Notes: a model not told the origin generated them from the sequence alone. Shown: positions 7,730 to 16,457, counted from the stretch's first letter. The stretch: DNA of 64,000 bases from an uncultured Alphaproteobacteria bacterium (GCA_934277945.1 CAKQWA010000001.1:186001-250000), one strand, 5' to 3'. A program made the numbers and translations.

Positions 7730-8344
7730 ATGACGAAATCGTGTGCAATCGTCGGCGCGTCCGATTTTTACGAAACGGCTGAATCGCTTGTAAAAACGGA
7801 CGTGCTGATTGCCGCCGACGGCGGTTGCGCCGCGCTGAAAAGGCTCGGTTTGTCGCCGGATCTGATTATCGGCGATTTTGATTCCGCGCCCGAAAAACCG
7901 GCGGGAAGCAACGTCATCGTCCTGCCGAAAGAAAAGGACGACACCGACATGATGGCGGCGATTAAAAAAGGGCTGTCGCTCGGCTGCAACGCTTTTTACC
8001 TGTACGGCGCGACGGGCGGCAGGTTCGATCATACAATGGCGAACGTGCAGGCGCTGACGTTTTTGGCAAAGCGCGGGGCGCGCGGCTTTTTGTTCGGCAG
8101 GGACACGGTTTGCACGGTCGTCCAAGACGGCTTTTGCGATTTGCCCGCCCGAAGCGGCGGTTATGTGTCCGTGTTCTGCCTGTCCGACTGCGCGCGCGGC
8201 GTGGATATTTCCGGCTTGAAATACGAAATTCAAAACGCGGGGCTGACGAACGCCTTTCCGCTGGGCGTCAGCAACGAATTCAAGGGAGAAAACGCGCGCG
8301 TTTCGGTGCAAAGCGGCACGTTGCTGATTATCGCGCCGCGCTGA
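7730..8344 (+). CDS. thiN: Thiamine pyrophosphokinase
   Basis: This enzyme transfers pyrophosphate from ATP to thiamine, giving the cofactor thiamine diphosphate from salvaged vitamin. The 204 residues match the family. Motifs are LIAADGGCAAL, DLIIGDFDS (metal and ATP site), KEKDDTDMMAAI and YGATGGRFDHTMAN (thiamine site). It follows the SIMPL gene by two bases and is probably cotranscribed. Its presence implies thiamine uptake or salvage. PnuC-family transporters can carry thiamine, but pnuC here is 8 kb away and no link is shown. Confidence 0.92.
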   Translation: MTKSCAIVGASDFYETAESLVKTDVLIAADGGCAALKRLGLSPDLIIGDFDSAPEKPAGSNVIVLPKEKDDTDMMAAIKKGLSLGCNAFYLYGATGGRFDHTMANVQALTFLAKRGARGFLFGRDTVCTVVQDGFCDLPARSGGYVSVFCLSDCARGVDISGLKYEIQNAGLTNAFPLGVSNEFKGENARVSVQSGTLLIIAPR

Positions 8345-8362
8345 AAAAACGGGTGAAAGTCA

Positions 8363-8959
8363 ATGAACGGCACAACAATCGACATTGAGCGTTTGGCGCG
8401 TGAAAACTTGGCGAAAGAGCGGGAAGTCGTGCGGCGAAGCGGCGTTGTCGAGGCGTGGCGGGGCGTCGGCGCGAAAGTGAATCTTGTCGGGTCGGTCGCG
8501 ACGGGCTTGCTGATGACGCACCGCGACATTGATTTTCACATTTACACGGACGCGCTGGACGTCGCCGAAAGTTTCAAGGCGATTGCCCGCATTTGCGAAA
8601 ATCCGGACATTTCGCGGCTGGCGTACGCCAATCTTGCCGGAACAAACGAAGCGTGCTTTGAATGGCACGTTTGGTACAATCTTGACGGCGAGGAATGGCA
8701 AATCGACATGATTCAAATTCTGGCGGGGTCGCAATTCGACGGATATTTCGAGCGCGTCGCCGAACGGATTAAAGCGGTGCTGACGCCCGAAACGCGCCGC
8801 GCGATTCTGGAATTGAAATATCAAACGCCCGCAAACGAACACATTGCGGGCATAGAATACTGTCGGGCGGTTCTGGCGGACGGCGTGCGCTCTTACGGCG
8901 ATTTTGAAAAATGGCGCGAAACGAACGCGCAAACGGGCATTGTCGACCGGCGTCCGTAA
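8363..8959 (+). CDS. Nucleotidyltransferase-fold protein
   Basis: A 198-residue soluble protein with a polymerase-beta-like signature, NLVGSVATGLLMTHRDIDFH: Gly-Ser followed by a DxD metal site. A second acidic position may lie in EEWQIDMIQI near residue 115. The C-terminal third is helical. No substrate can be assigned; the fold covers nucleotide transferases for antibiotics, RNA and proteins. It lies 18 bases after thiN with GGGTGAAAG as SD, so it is probably the last gene of that unit. It converges on the GNAT gene. Confidence 0.6.
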   Translation: MNGTTIDIERLARENLAKEREVVRRSGVVEAWRGVGAKVNLVGSVATGLLMTHRDIDFHIYTDALDVAESFKAIARICENPDISRLAYANLAGTNEACFEWHVWYNLDGEEWQIDMIQILAGSQFDGYFERVAERIKAVLTPETRRAILELKYQTPANEHIAGIEYCRAVLADGVRSYGDFEKWRETNAQTGIVDRRP

Positions 8960-8980
8960 CTTTGTAACTTTGTTACATCG

Positions 8981-9622
8981 TCATGTTTTGACTTTGTCCA
9001 GACGGCACCCGTACAGCGCGTATTTCGGCAGTTTCTTTTCATTGTCGCCGAAATCGACCGTGTCCAGCGAAATCAGGTCGTATTCCTTGCGGTGATAAAA
9101 TCCGACGTCGCAGTAAGTGTCCGTGTACAAAAAGTAATTCTTCGCCTTGTTCTTTTTCAAAAACTTGTGGAAATCGGTCAAAAGCGCGCTGCCGATGCCT
9201 TCGCCCGCGTAATTTTCCGCGACGACGAACAGGCACAGTTCCGCGTCAAACTCCTTTGTGTGATTTTGTATCAACTGATTGTTGACGCGATCGGTGATAC
9301 GAAAGATTTTCAGACCGAAGCGTCCGCCTTTGTTGAAAATCAGCGCGAATTTTGAAAAATGATACGGGAAAAAGTGCAAAAAACGCTGTTTCAGGCACGA
9401 CAGTTTGTCGCATCTGCCGAACAGAAAGCCGACGACTTTATCGTTCGCGACGGCGACTTTCGTGTAGTTCGACCAGCCGAGATAGTCGTGCAGAAAAACG
9501 TTCAGGCAATGGTTCAGCGCTTTGTCGTCGTCCACATCGGCGGAAAAATCCCATGTGTCGTCGATAATCTTTTTTATTCTGCCGTAATCGCTCCGCTTCA
9601 AGCCGCGGTATCGTATTTTCAT
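8981..9622 (-). CDS. GNAT-family N-acetyltransferase
   Basis: A 213-residue GNAT protein. The acetyl-CoA-binding signature is at NYAGEGIGSALLTDFHKFL, after the beta-4 strand (AELCLFVVAEN). The acceptor is unknown. The start at ATG 9622 overlaps the stop of the upstream acyltransferase as ATGA, so it is the last gene of the ftsE-ftsX-DUF218-plsC operon. The earlier in-frame ATG at 9649 lies inside the upstream gene and is less likely. Confidence 0.85.
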   Translation of the reverse strand: MKIRYRGLKRSDYGRIKKIIDDTWDFSADVDDDKALNHCLNVFLHDYLGWSNYTKVAVANDKVVGFLFGRCDKLSCLKQRFLHFFPYHFSKFALIFNKGGRFGLKIFRITDRVNNQLIQNHTKEFDAELCLFVVAENYAGEGIGSALLTDFHKFLKKNKAKNYFLYTDTYCDVGFYHRKEYDLISLDTVDFGDNEKKLPKYALYGCRLDKVKT

Positions 9623-10344
9623 GCGCCGTCCCCGTTCATTTCGCGGCACGCCGTTTCAATGCGGTTTTGCAATTCCGCCATGAATTCGGCTTTGCTCAAC
9701 CCTTTGGGCATGGCGGGCAAAATTTTGACTTTCACCGTGCCGGCGTATTTCATAAAAGACGCTTTTTTCCAGAATTTCCCCGTATTGACGGCGACGGGAT
9801 AAACCGGCGTGTCGGGCAGGTGATTGTACAAAAGCGCGATTCCCGGATGATAATTGCCCGTTTTCCCGTACGGCACGCGCGTGCCTTCGGGGAAGATGAT
9901 GACGGGCTGGTCGTCTTTCAGGCGTTTTTTCGCGCCGTTCAGGATTTTTTTCATGGCGATCATGCCGGACGAGCGGTCGATGGCGATGGCTCCCGTCAAA
10001 AACAACTGCCAGCCCATGAACGGAACAATCGCCAGTTCGCGCTTCAATACGAACGAGGGATTTTTAAAAATAATGTTGAACAGGTACGTTTCAAACGCGG
10101 ACTGATGCTTTGACGCAATGATGTAATTTGCGTCGTCGGGCAGATTTTCCAGTCCTTCGACCGTGTATTTCAGTCCCAGAACGCACTGCGCGCCCTTGAC
10201 AATGGCAAGTGCCCAATAATGCGCCGTGCGTGAATGGAAACGGCGCGGCATCAGGCAGAACAGCGTTGACCCGACGACGACGTACGTTCCGGAAACGACG
10301 ACGAAATAGATGTTGAAAATCAAAGAGCGGATAAAGGTTGTCAT
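9619..10344 (-). CDS. plsC: 1-acyl-sn-glycerol-3-phosphate acyltransferase-like protein
   Basis: A 241-residue membrane acyltransferase of the PlsC family. An N-terminal hydrophobic segment (about 8-30) is followed by the acyltransferase block HQSAFET, where the common HxxxxD ends in Glu, and by FPEGTRVPYG. It would acylate lysophosphatidate in phospholipid synthesis. The genes downstream of alphaproteobacterial ftsEX commonly include DUF218 and plsC genes, as here. It overlaps both neighbours by ATGA, indicating translational coupling. Whether it is the main PlsC or a paralogue is not decidable. Confidence 0.85.
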   Translation of the reverse strand: MTTFIRSLIFNIYFVVVSGTYVVVGSTLFCLMPRRFHSRTAHYWALAIVKGAQCVLGLKYTVEGLENLPDDANYIIASKHQSAFETYLFNIIFKNPSFVLKRELAIVPFMGWQLFLTGAIAIDRSSGMIAMKKILNGAKKRLKDDQPVIIFPEGTRVPYGKTGNYHPGIALLYNHLPDTPVYPVAVNTGKFWKKASFMKYAGTVKVKILPAMPKGLSKAEFMAELQNRIETACREMNGDGA

Positions 10345-10964
10345 TCACAATCCTCCTGTATTGACTTAAAGGTGCGCGAGCGCGGAAACGGGAACATTTG
10401 CAAGGTTTTCACCGCCAGAAATTTGGTGTATTCGGACGCGATCAGCGACGCCGTTCCCTTGTATTTCCACCATTCGTCCAGTTTGAAACTGTCGGGAAAG
10501 ACGGGATGCGGCAAAATGACGGCGTCGGGGATGATTTCCTTGAATTCGGTCAGACTGCGCGGCATATGATACGCCGCCGTGACCAGACGCAAAGTCCGGA
10601 AATCCTGCGCTTGAAGCCATTGCTTTGTTTCAATGGCGTTTTGCCGCGTGTCGCAGGCGGCGTGCCCCAGCGTGATTCTGTCCGCCAGCGGTTCGGGCAG
10701 GGAATCGACCGATTTTGTCAACGCTTTGACGTCGATCAGCCTGTTGACGCCCGAAATGAACAGTTTTTTCGCCTTTTCCTCTTTCAGCAGGCGGATGCCC
10801 GTTTCAACGCGAGCCGCGCCGCCCGTCAGCACGACAATCGCTTCGCTGGGAGTCGTTTCGTCGTCGGGCTGCGCCGAGATTTTCGCCACGAAGCCGAAAA
10901 ATCCCGCCGTCCACAAAATCAGCGGCAAGAGTGCCAAAAGCGTAATTATCCGTGCTTTTTTCAT
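10341..10964 (-). CDS. DUF218 / YdcF-family protein
   Basis: A 207-residue protein with an N-terminal membrane helix (about 5-28) and a DUF218 domain: AIVVLTGGAARVETGIRLL, then KKLFISGV, and TAAYHMPRSLTEF. YdcF/SanA-type proteins act at the envelope; the biochemical role is not established. The gene lies between ftsX and plsC, an arrangement conserved in alphaproteobacteria. It starts one base after the ftsX stop and ends in an ATGA overlap with plsC. Confidence 0.85.
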   Translation of the reverse strand: MKKARIITLLALLPLILWTAGFFGFVAKISAQPDDETTPSEAIVVLTGGAARVETGIRLLKEEKAKKLFISGVNRLIDVKALTKSVDSLPEPLADRITLGHAACDTRQNAIETKQWLQAQDFRTLRLVTAAYHMPRSLTEFKEIIPDAVILPHPVFPDSFKLDEWWKYKGTASLIASEYTKFLAVKTLQMFPFPRSRTFKSIQEDCE

Positions 10965-10965
10965 G

Positions 10966-11862
10966 TCACGGCATCCGTCTTAACGTGCGCCGCACCGTCA
11001 GATAGGCGCAAAAGGTCGACAGCGCGACCGCGCCGGCGGGAATTAAGCCGACGACGCACCAGTTCGCCGCCGTAAAGCGCGCTTCGGAAAGCAATCCGCC
11101 GCCGAATCCCGACACCAGAGAAGCGACCGAAAACAAAACGGGCAACGCCGCGCCAATGCCGAAAATCGCGCCCAAAAAGGAAAATACGGCGATTCTTTCG
11201 GCGTACCGGCGGCAGATGAAACTGTCGCGCGCGCCCATTTGGTGCAGCAGTTCGACAATCGGGCGGTGAACGCGGAAACTCGACACCGTGACGTAAATCA
11301 CGATAAGCGACGTTGTGGCGAAAACAAGCGACAGCACCGTCGAGCCGAGCATTTCCAACGCCGTCGCCAGTTTGTACAGTTTGCCCATCCATAATTTATG
11401 CACGTCCATTGATGCGTGCGGGGCGGCGACGCTCATGCGCTCCGCCAGTTCGTTCAAATCTATTTTCGCGCCGTCGAGCAACTGCACGTCAATCAGGCGC
11501 GGCATGGGCAGATCGTCCATTAAGACGGTTTCGTTCAGCCACGGCTTCAACAGGTCTTTTAATTGGCGTTCGGTCAGCACGCCCGCCGACGACACGCCCG
11601 CCGTACTGCGCAAAAGAGCCAGAACCTGCTCCGTTTCGCGCTGCATTTGCAAACGGTCGATTTTTCCGTTTTCGTGCGCGGGCAGAATCTGCACCGTCAG
11701 CGAACCGGACACGGAAGCCCCCCATCTGCCGACCATGCTGTTCAGCGACAATACGCCCGCCGTCGACAAGGTCGCGAAAAACACCATCAGCATGATCATC
11801 CACGGCAAAAACAGCGCGGACGCGTCGTTTGTAAAGGGCAGGGATGCGCTTTTTTTAAACAT
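10966..11862 (-). CDS. ftsX: Cell-division permease-like protein FtsX
   Basis: A 298-residue integral membrane protein with the FtsX layout: cytoplasmic N-terminus, membrane helix near 15-35, a periplasmic loop of about 120 residues, then three helices (about 160-190, 215-240, 265-290). FtsX pairs with the ATPase FtsE at the division site and activates peptidoglycan hydrolases. Its start overlaps the ftsE stop by eight bases. Confidence 0.93.
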   Translation of the reverse strand: MFKKSASLPFTNDASALFLPWMIMLMVFFATLSTAGVLSLNSMVGRWGASVSGSLTVQILPAHENGKIDRLQMQRETEQVLALLRSTAGVSSAGVLTERQLKDLLKPWLNETVLMDDLPMPRLIDVQLLDGAKIDLNELAERMSVAAPHASMDVHKLWMGKLYKLATALEMLGSTVLSLVFATTSLIVIYVTVSSFRVHRPIVELLHQMGARDSFICRRYAERIAVFSFLGAIFGIGAALPVLFSVASLVSGFGGGLLSEARFTAANWCVVGLIPAGAVALSTFCAYLTVRRTLRRMP

Positions 11863-12577
11863 TACCGTCCTCTTGCATCCGGCTTAATCTGTCGGGTGCG
11901 TATCCTGCCGGATAAATGCGCACGCCGCCGTTCGACAGGTGGATGCGCGGGAACGGATACGCCCTGATCAATTCTTCGTTGTGCGTGGCGATGACGACCG
12001 TCGTGCCGCGCTTGTTCAATTCGACGAACAGGTTTAAAAGCCGTTTTGCGCTGTGGTCGTCCAGATTCCCCGTCGGTTCGTCCGCGACCAGAATTTGCGG
12101 GCGGTTGATGACGGCTCTGGCAATGGCGACGTTCTGCTTCTGCCCGCCCGAAAGCGTCGGCGGCTTTGAATTGAGGTGCGCGGACAGGTGCGCCCAGCGC
12201 AAAATGTCCGTCACGTCGCGCTTGATTGTCGCTTCCGGCACGCCCTGCAAACGCAGGGGCAAAGCCACGTTGTCCATGGCTGACAAATGGTCGAGCAGGC
12301 GGAAATCCTGAAACACGACGCCGATTTTCGAGCGGATTTCGGGCAATTCGTCGCGTCCGATTTTGGAAACGCTGCGTCCGAACACGCGCACGGAGCCGCG
12401 CGTCGCCTTTTGCGCCAGATACATCAGTTTCAGAACGCTGGTTTTACCCGCGCCGCTTTCTCCGGTCAGGAAATGAAACGATCCCGCCGGTAAAGCGAAC
12501 GTCAGCCCCTTTAAAATTTCGGGACCCTGTTCGTATCTTAAACCGACGTCGTCAAACTCAATAACGTTTTGGACCAT
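11855..12577 (-). CDS. ftsE: Cell-division ATPase FtsE
   Basis: A 240-residue ABC ATPase. Walker A is GESGAGKTSVLKL, the signature LSGGQKQNVAIARA, and Walker B ILVADEPTGNLD, followed by IATHNEEL. The best fit is FtsE, supported by the ftsX overlap. The complex works at the inner membrane in division and cell-wall hydrolysis control. It is the first gene of the operon and diverges from the zinc-ribbon gene, with about 100 bases between the starts. Confidence 0.95.
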   Translation of the reverse strand: MVQNVIEFDDVGLRYEQGPEILKGLTFALPAGSFHFLTGESGAGKTSVLKLMYLAQKATRGSVRVFGRSVSKIGRDELPEIRSKIGVVFQDFRLLDHLSAMDNVALPLRLQGVPEATIKRDVTDILRWAHLSAHLNSKPPTLSGGQKQNVAIARAVINRPQILVADEPTGNLDDHSAKRLLNLFVELNKRGTTVVIATHNEELIRAYPFPRIHLSNGGVRIYPAGYAPDRLSRMQEDGNV

Positions 12578-12675
12578 TGCATTTTTTCCGCAAATTGTTC
12601 AATATGAAAGCCGGAGCGTTTTTTCGGCTTCGTTCATACTATATCATCTTTCTTTGCAAGGAAAAGGGGTTAAAT

Positions 12676-13440
12676 ATGCGTTTTGTTTGTCCGTCATGCC
12701 AGACCGAATACGAAATTCCCGACGACAAAGCGCAGAATTACGCGAAAGTGCGCTGTTCCGGATGCGGCTTCATCTGGAAATTCACGCCGCCGGAAACGGA
12801 TCAAAGCGACGCGCCCGCCGACGAAAACGCCTCTTTCGACCCGTATGCCGATTTGGACGAGGAAATCCCGTCTTTCGCGCCGCTTGAACAAAAACGCGAG
12901 GACGCGCCGATACCCGATTCTTTTTTTGAATCGCCCGTTCATGTGCAAGACGGGGGCGACGCCGTGCGCCGCAACATCCGCAAAGCCGTGAATTTGATTT
13001 TTTTAAGCATCGCTCTTGTCGCCGCCGCGTTCGTGATTAAAATCGCCAACAAAAAGCCGCCCGTGCCCGTCGGTTTTGAAAACGTGACCTACAAATTCGC
13101 CGAAGAAGACTACAAACGCTTTTTAATCGTCGAGGGGACTTTTGTCAGCAAAACGCCCGAAGCCGTGAAAATCCCCACGGTCTACGCGCGCTTTTTCAAC
13201 AAGGGGAACGTCGTGCTGACGGAACAGAAAATCGCCGTCGACCTGCCCGTTTTAACGCCGCGCGGCACGCAGAAATTCGCGCTGAAAATCGAACGTCCGC
13301 CGTCAAGCGCCGTCAAAGCCGAACTGGTGCTGAAAGAAATCGCCGTGCAGAAAAACGACGCCGTTCCCGCCGTCATTCCCGCCAAGCCAGTTCCGACTGG
13401 CACGACAGAATCTCGTCCAGAGTCTGCGCCCGCCGGATGA
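12676..13440 (+). CDS. MJ0042 zinc-ribbon membrane protein (DUF3426-like)
   Basis: A 254-residue protein typical of alphaproteobacteria. The N-terminal zinc ribbon has two Cys pairs (CPSC near 5-8, CSGC near 27-30). An acidic linker and one membrane helix (about 116-136) precede an exported DUF3426-like beta domain with KFAEEDYKRFLIVEGTF. The function is unknown; it is usually next to ftsEX. I use ATG 12676, with AAAAGGGGT upstream, because the zinc ribbon begins there. The last 68 bases overlap the 3' end of lysA tail to tail. Confidence 0.85.
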   Translation: MRFVCPSCQTEYEIPDDKAQNYAKVRCSGCGFIWKFTPPETDQSDAPADENASFDPYADLDEEIPSFAPLEQKREDAPIPDSFFESPVHVQDGGDAVRRNIRKAVNLIFLSIALVAAAFVIKIANKKPPVPVGFENVTYKFAEEDYKRFLIVEGTFVSKTPEAVKIPTVYARFFNKGNVVLTEQKIAVDLPVLTPRGTQKFALKIERPPSSAVKAELVLKEIAVQKNDAVPAVIPAKPVPTGTTESRPESAPAG

Positions 13441-14635
13441 CCGCACATTCCGTGTCGTTGACCATGACCGCCGCGCACAACGGGTGCATATTGTAATTCG
13501 ACGCCATTGTTTCGCCGTAGGCTCCCGCCGTTTCAAACGCGATCAAATCCCCCTGCTTTAAAACGGGCAGGGCGCGCGCTTTGGCAAACACGTCGCTGCT
13601 TTCGCACACGGGACCCGCGACGTCGTAGATTTGCGTGTCATCCGCCCCCGCGTCGATTGTCAGAACGCCGTGATAAGAATCGTACATCGCGGGACGAATC
13701 AGGTTGTGCATCCCCGCGTCGACCAGCGCGAAACGCTTTTCTTTCGCTTCCTTGACGTAAACGACGCGCGCGACCAGAATCCCCGCCGGCGCAATCAGGT
13801 AACGCCCCGGCTCGAACACGAACGAACAGCCCGCGTCCCCTAGCGTTTCCCGCACGACCGCGATGTAATCTTCAACGCCGGCGGGCTTGTCGTTTTCGCT
13901 GTACGCCACGCCCAGACCGCCGCCCAAATCCAAAACGCGAATGTCCAGACCGTCCGCGCGCAGAACGTCCAGCATCCCGCGCAATTTCAAAAACGCCTGA
14001 CGGAACGGCTCGACGTCCAGCAGTTGCGAACCGATGTGCATATCCGCGCCGACCGGATCAAGCCCGTCGGATTTTTTTGCAAAGCGGTAGATTTCCCGCG
14101 CGGTTTCAAAATCGACGCCGAATTTGTTTTCTTTTTTGCCCGTGCTGATTTTTTCGTGCGTGTGCGCTTCCACGTCGGGATTGATGCGCACGGAAACGGG
14201 CGTTTTTTTGCCGTAGGATTTTGAAATTTCGTTCAAAACTCGCGCTTCCTCGAACGATTCGAGGTTGATCATCTTGATGTCGGCGCGCACCGCGTCGTGC
14301 AGTTCCGCGGGCGTTTTGCCCACGCCGGAAAACACGATTTTCGACGCCGGAATCCCCGCGCGCAATGCCAAAGCCAACTCGCCGCCCGAAACGACGTCCG
14401 CGCCCGCGCCTCTTTCCGCCAAAGCCTGCAAAACCGCCAAATCCGCATTCGCTTTCACGGCAAAGCAGATGTCGGCTTCTTTCAGCGTTGCCGCCGCTTT
14501 TTTAAATCCGTCGAACCGGTCGCGGATTTCGTTGAACGAATAGCAGTAAAACGGCGTTTCAATGTTGACGGCAATGTCTTTGACGGCGACGTTTTCAACG
14601 TAAAGGGTGTTTTCTTTGTAGGAAAAGGCGGGCAT
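13373..14635 (-). CDS. lysA: Diaminopimelate decarboxylase
   Basis: The PLP enzyme that converts meso-diaminopimelate to lysine, the last step of the pathway. It has 420 residues, the normal length. The lysine forming the Schiff base is in CFAVKANADLAVL. Glycine-rich and C-terminal motifs are VLDLGGGLGVAYS, FEPGRYLIAPAG, CESSDVFA and YNMHPLCAAVM. The lipoprotein gene lptM lies 16 bases upstream, a conserved pairing. The 3' end overlaps the convergent zinc-ribbon gene by 68 bases, so neither can use an intergenic terminator there. Confidence 0.96.
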   Translation of the reverse strand: MPAFSYKENTLYVENVAVKDIAVNIETPFYCYSFNEIRDRFDGFKKAAATLKEADICFAVKANADLAVLQALAERGAGADVVSGGELALALRAGIPASKIVFSGVGKTPAELHDAVRADIKMINLESFEEARVLNEISKSYGKKTPVSVRINPDVEAHTHEKISTGKKENKFGVDFETAREIYRFAKKSDGLDPVGADMHIGSQLLDVEPFRQAFLKLRGMLDVLRADGLDIRVLDLGGGLGVAYSENDKPAGVEDYIAVVRETLGDAGCSFVFEPGRYLIAPAGILVARVVYVKEAKEKRFALVDAGMHNLIRPAMYDSYHGVLTIDAGADDTQIYDVAGPVCESSDVFAKARALPVLKQGDLIAFETAGAYGETMASNYNMHPLCAAVMVNDTECAVIRRAQTLDEILSCQSELAWRE

Positions 14636-14651
14636 GAAAGGATTCCTTTAT

Positions 14652-14933
14652 TCAGTTTGTCAATGCGGGCGCGACCGTTTGCTCCAACGCCTGATCGGGC
14701 GATTCGACGCTGTCCAGAATCTGCTCCTGCATGGCGGGATTGCCGTCAAGGTCGGACGGGACGACTTGCGCGCGCGCGGGTTGAAGCGTGATTTGCGGAT
14801 AATGCGGCGCGGGGTAAACGCGGTTCGGCGCTTGATTCGACGGATATTCCAAATTGCCGCGCTTGCCGCATGAGGCAAGGCACAGCAGGCTTAAAAAGGC
14901 GGCAAAAACGGCGCTGGATTTTTGAACGGACAT
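14652..14933 (-). CDS. lptM: LptM-like (YifL) small lipoprotein
   Basis: A 93-residue lipoprotein with lipobox LASC at residues 19-22 and the family continuation CGKRGNLEYP. LptM (formerly YifL) assists maturation of the LptD/LptE outer-membrane LPS translocon. The tail is longer and proline-rich compared with the E. coli protein. Position directly upstream of lysA is the usual one. A TATAAA on the minus strand near 14973-14978 with a poor -35 may be its promoter. Confidence 0.82.
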   Translation of the reverse strand: MSVQKSSAVFAAFLSLLCLASCGKRGNLEYPSNQAPNRVYPAPHYPQITLQPARAQVVPSDLDGNPAMQEQILDSVESPDQALEQTVAPALTN

Positions 14934-15022
14934 TTTTTCGCTTCCTTTATAAAAAAATAACTCTTACGTTTTTATAATACTTTCCCGACAATTCAAACAA
15001 CATTTATCGGTATGATAAAAAG

Positions 15023-15676
15023 ATGAGATTTTTCGCGGCGTTTTTGTATCTGTTCTTTTGCGCGGTTTCGCCCGCGTCGGCGCAGTTCGTCACCGTCAAA
15101 AACGTCAACGCGCCCGAAAAATTCCCCTTGCGCGAAATCCCGAAAGCCCCGCCGAAAGCCGTTTTTTACGACGCGGACGGCAATTCCGTGCGCTTTACGG
15201 ATTTTCAGGGCAAAATCGTGCTGATCAACGTGTGGTCGAAAGCGTGCGCGCAATGCATTGTCGAATTGCCGATGCTGGACGCTTTGCAAAAAAGTTTCGG
15301 CGACGCGAAATTCAAAATCGTGCCGCTGTCCGTCGGCGGCGAATCGGCGGGGCAGTTGACGCTTTTCTTCCGCCAAAAAAAACTCAAACACATCCGCCCT
15401 TACGTCGATTCGGCGTCGCAGGCGGCGCTGGCGTCGGGCGTCAGCGGCTTGCCCACAACGCTTCTTTTGAACGAAAAAGGCGAGGAAATCGGCAGAATAC
15501 GCGGCATTGCCGAATGGACGGGCGCGCCGGTCAAGGCGCAAATCCGTTCGCTGATTCGCGAAAGATTGACGGCAAAGGGCGAAACGGGCGCGAATCCGGA
15601 CGCAAAAGACTCCGAAACGGCGCGAAACGCAGAGCCTTTAAGCCGCGAAACCGTTTTGAAGTGGTTTAAAAAATAA
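15023..15676 (+). CDS. TlpA-like exported thioredoxin-fold protein
   Basis: A 217-residue exported protein with signal peptide (about 1-21, ending SASA). The thioredoxin domain has active site CAQC in WSKACAQCIVELP and a cis-Pro segment SGLPTTLLL. TlpA-type proteins reduce disulfides in the periplasm, for example in cytochrome c or oxidase maturation; the partner is not visible. It is divergent from lptM-lysA, the same neighbourhood as tlpA in other alphaproteobacteria. The C-terminal extension is charged. Confidence 0.88.
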   Translation: MRFFAAFLYLFFCAVSPASAQFVTVKNVNAPEKFPLREIPKAPPKAVFYDADGNSVRFTDFQGKIVLINVWSKACAQCIVELPMLDALQKSFGDAKFKIVPLSVGGESAGQLTLFFRQKKLKHIRPYVDSASQAALASGVSGLPTTLLLNEKGEEIGRIRGIAEWTGAPVKAQIRSLIRERLTAKGETGANPDAKDSETARNAEPLSRETVLKWFKK

Positions 15677-15765
15677 GCATTTCCGAGGTTTTTATAAAAA
15701 TCCTTGATTCTATGGCGGAAAGTTTTAAAAAGAAACTCTCCCGTTCATTATGCAAGGAGCCTCGC

Positions 15766-16257
15766 ATGACCGATACCACCCAACCCCGCTATTTGACAAT
15801 TTCGTGGGAGCAGTTTCACCGTGACGCGCGCGCTTTGGCGTCAAGATTGCTTGACAAAGAGCCGTTTCAGAAAATCGTGGCGGTCACGCGCGGCGGATTG
15901 TTGCCCGCGGGCATCATGGCGCGGGAATTGGAAATCCGCCTGATTGACACGCTGTGCGTCGCCGGTTACGACGACACGAAAATGGGCTTGAAAGCGAACA
16001 TTTTGAAAAAGCCCGAAGGCGACGGCGAGGGCGTGCTGGTCGTCGACGATCTGGTCGATTCCGGACGCACGGGCAGAATCGTGCGCGAATTGCTGCCGAA
16101 AGCCTATTTTGTGACGCTGTACGCGAAACCCGAGGGACGCAAAACCGTCGACGATTTCGTCGTTCCCATCGAACAGGACGCGTGGGTGCTTTTCCCGTGG
16201 GACGTCGAATTGCTCCCCGCCAGCCCGCTGGTGCGCCGCAAAAGAGAAAAGAAATAA
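15766..16257 (+). CDS. gpt: Xanthine-guanine phosphoribosyltransferase-like protein
   Basis: A 163-residue type I phosphoribosyltransferase. The PRPP-binding loop is GVLVVDDLVDSGRTGR, and the N-terminal part (FHRDARALASRL, KIVAVTRGGLLPAGIMAR) matches XGPRT, which salvages xanthine and guanine. E. coli Gpt has 152 residues. The start at 15766 follows AAGGAGC; the in-frame ATG at 15712 lacks an SD. A strong terminator follows at 16271-16307. Confidence 0.88.
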   Translation: MTDTTQPRYLTISWEQFHRDARALASRLLDKEPFQKIVAVTRGGLLPAGIMARELEIRLIDTLCVAGYDDTKMGLKANILKKPEGDGEGVLVVDDLVDSGRTGRIVRELLPKAYFVTLYAKPEGRKTVDDFVVPIEQDAWVLFPWDVELLPASPLVRRKREKK

Positions 16258-16270
16258 TCCGAATTTTACC

Positions 16271-16307
16271 AAAACGACCGTCAAGGCAACTTCGACGGTT
16301 GTTTTTT
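16271..16307 (+). terminator. Intrinsic terminator of gpt
   Basis: AAAACGACCGTC (16271-16282) pairs with GACGGTTGTTTT (16294-16305), 12 bp with one G-U pair, and runs into a T tract. Confidence 0.8.
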
Positions 16308-16344
16308 GCGCGGTAATCTTCTTGCTTTTCGCGCGTTGTCTGCC

Positions 16345-16457
16345 AGCATAAGACCGAGTTTAAGACTGCCGCCGGGCAGGAATGTGAAAAAGCATTCGTT
16401 ACACATCGTCAGGTCTTGGAAGATGTGTCGCGGATGCTTCTTTTTTTTGGAGGAAAC
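16345..16457 (+). promoter_or_regulatory. Structured attenuator leader of pnuC (candidate riboswitch)
   Basis: Two mutually exclusive folds are visible. Fold 1 is a three-way arrangement: AAGACC (16350-16355) with GGTCTT (16412-16417), CTGCC (16366-16370) with GGCAG (16375-16379), and ATGTG (16382-16386) with CACAT (16402-16406). Fold 2 is an intrinsic terminator: bases 16390-16398 with 16431-16439 (9 bp, one G-U) and 16401-16407 with 16422-16428 (7 bp), followed by eight T (16441-16448). The T tract touches the pnuC SD (GGAGG, 16449-16453). The terminator takes one strand of the ATGTG/CACAT helix and its hairpin spans the GGTCTT strand. I recognise no TPP, FMN, cobalamin or T-box consensus, so the ligand is unassigned. 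Confidence 0.6.

Noticed and set aside
8960..8985. GTAAC-TTT-GTTAC hairpin as terminator
   Set aside because: Five base pairs, no GC-rich stem and no T tract.
16321..16457. TPP, FMN or T-box identity of the pnuC leader
   Set aside because: No CUGAGA, AGGGUG or GGNACCGCG-type consensus is present.
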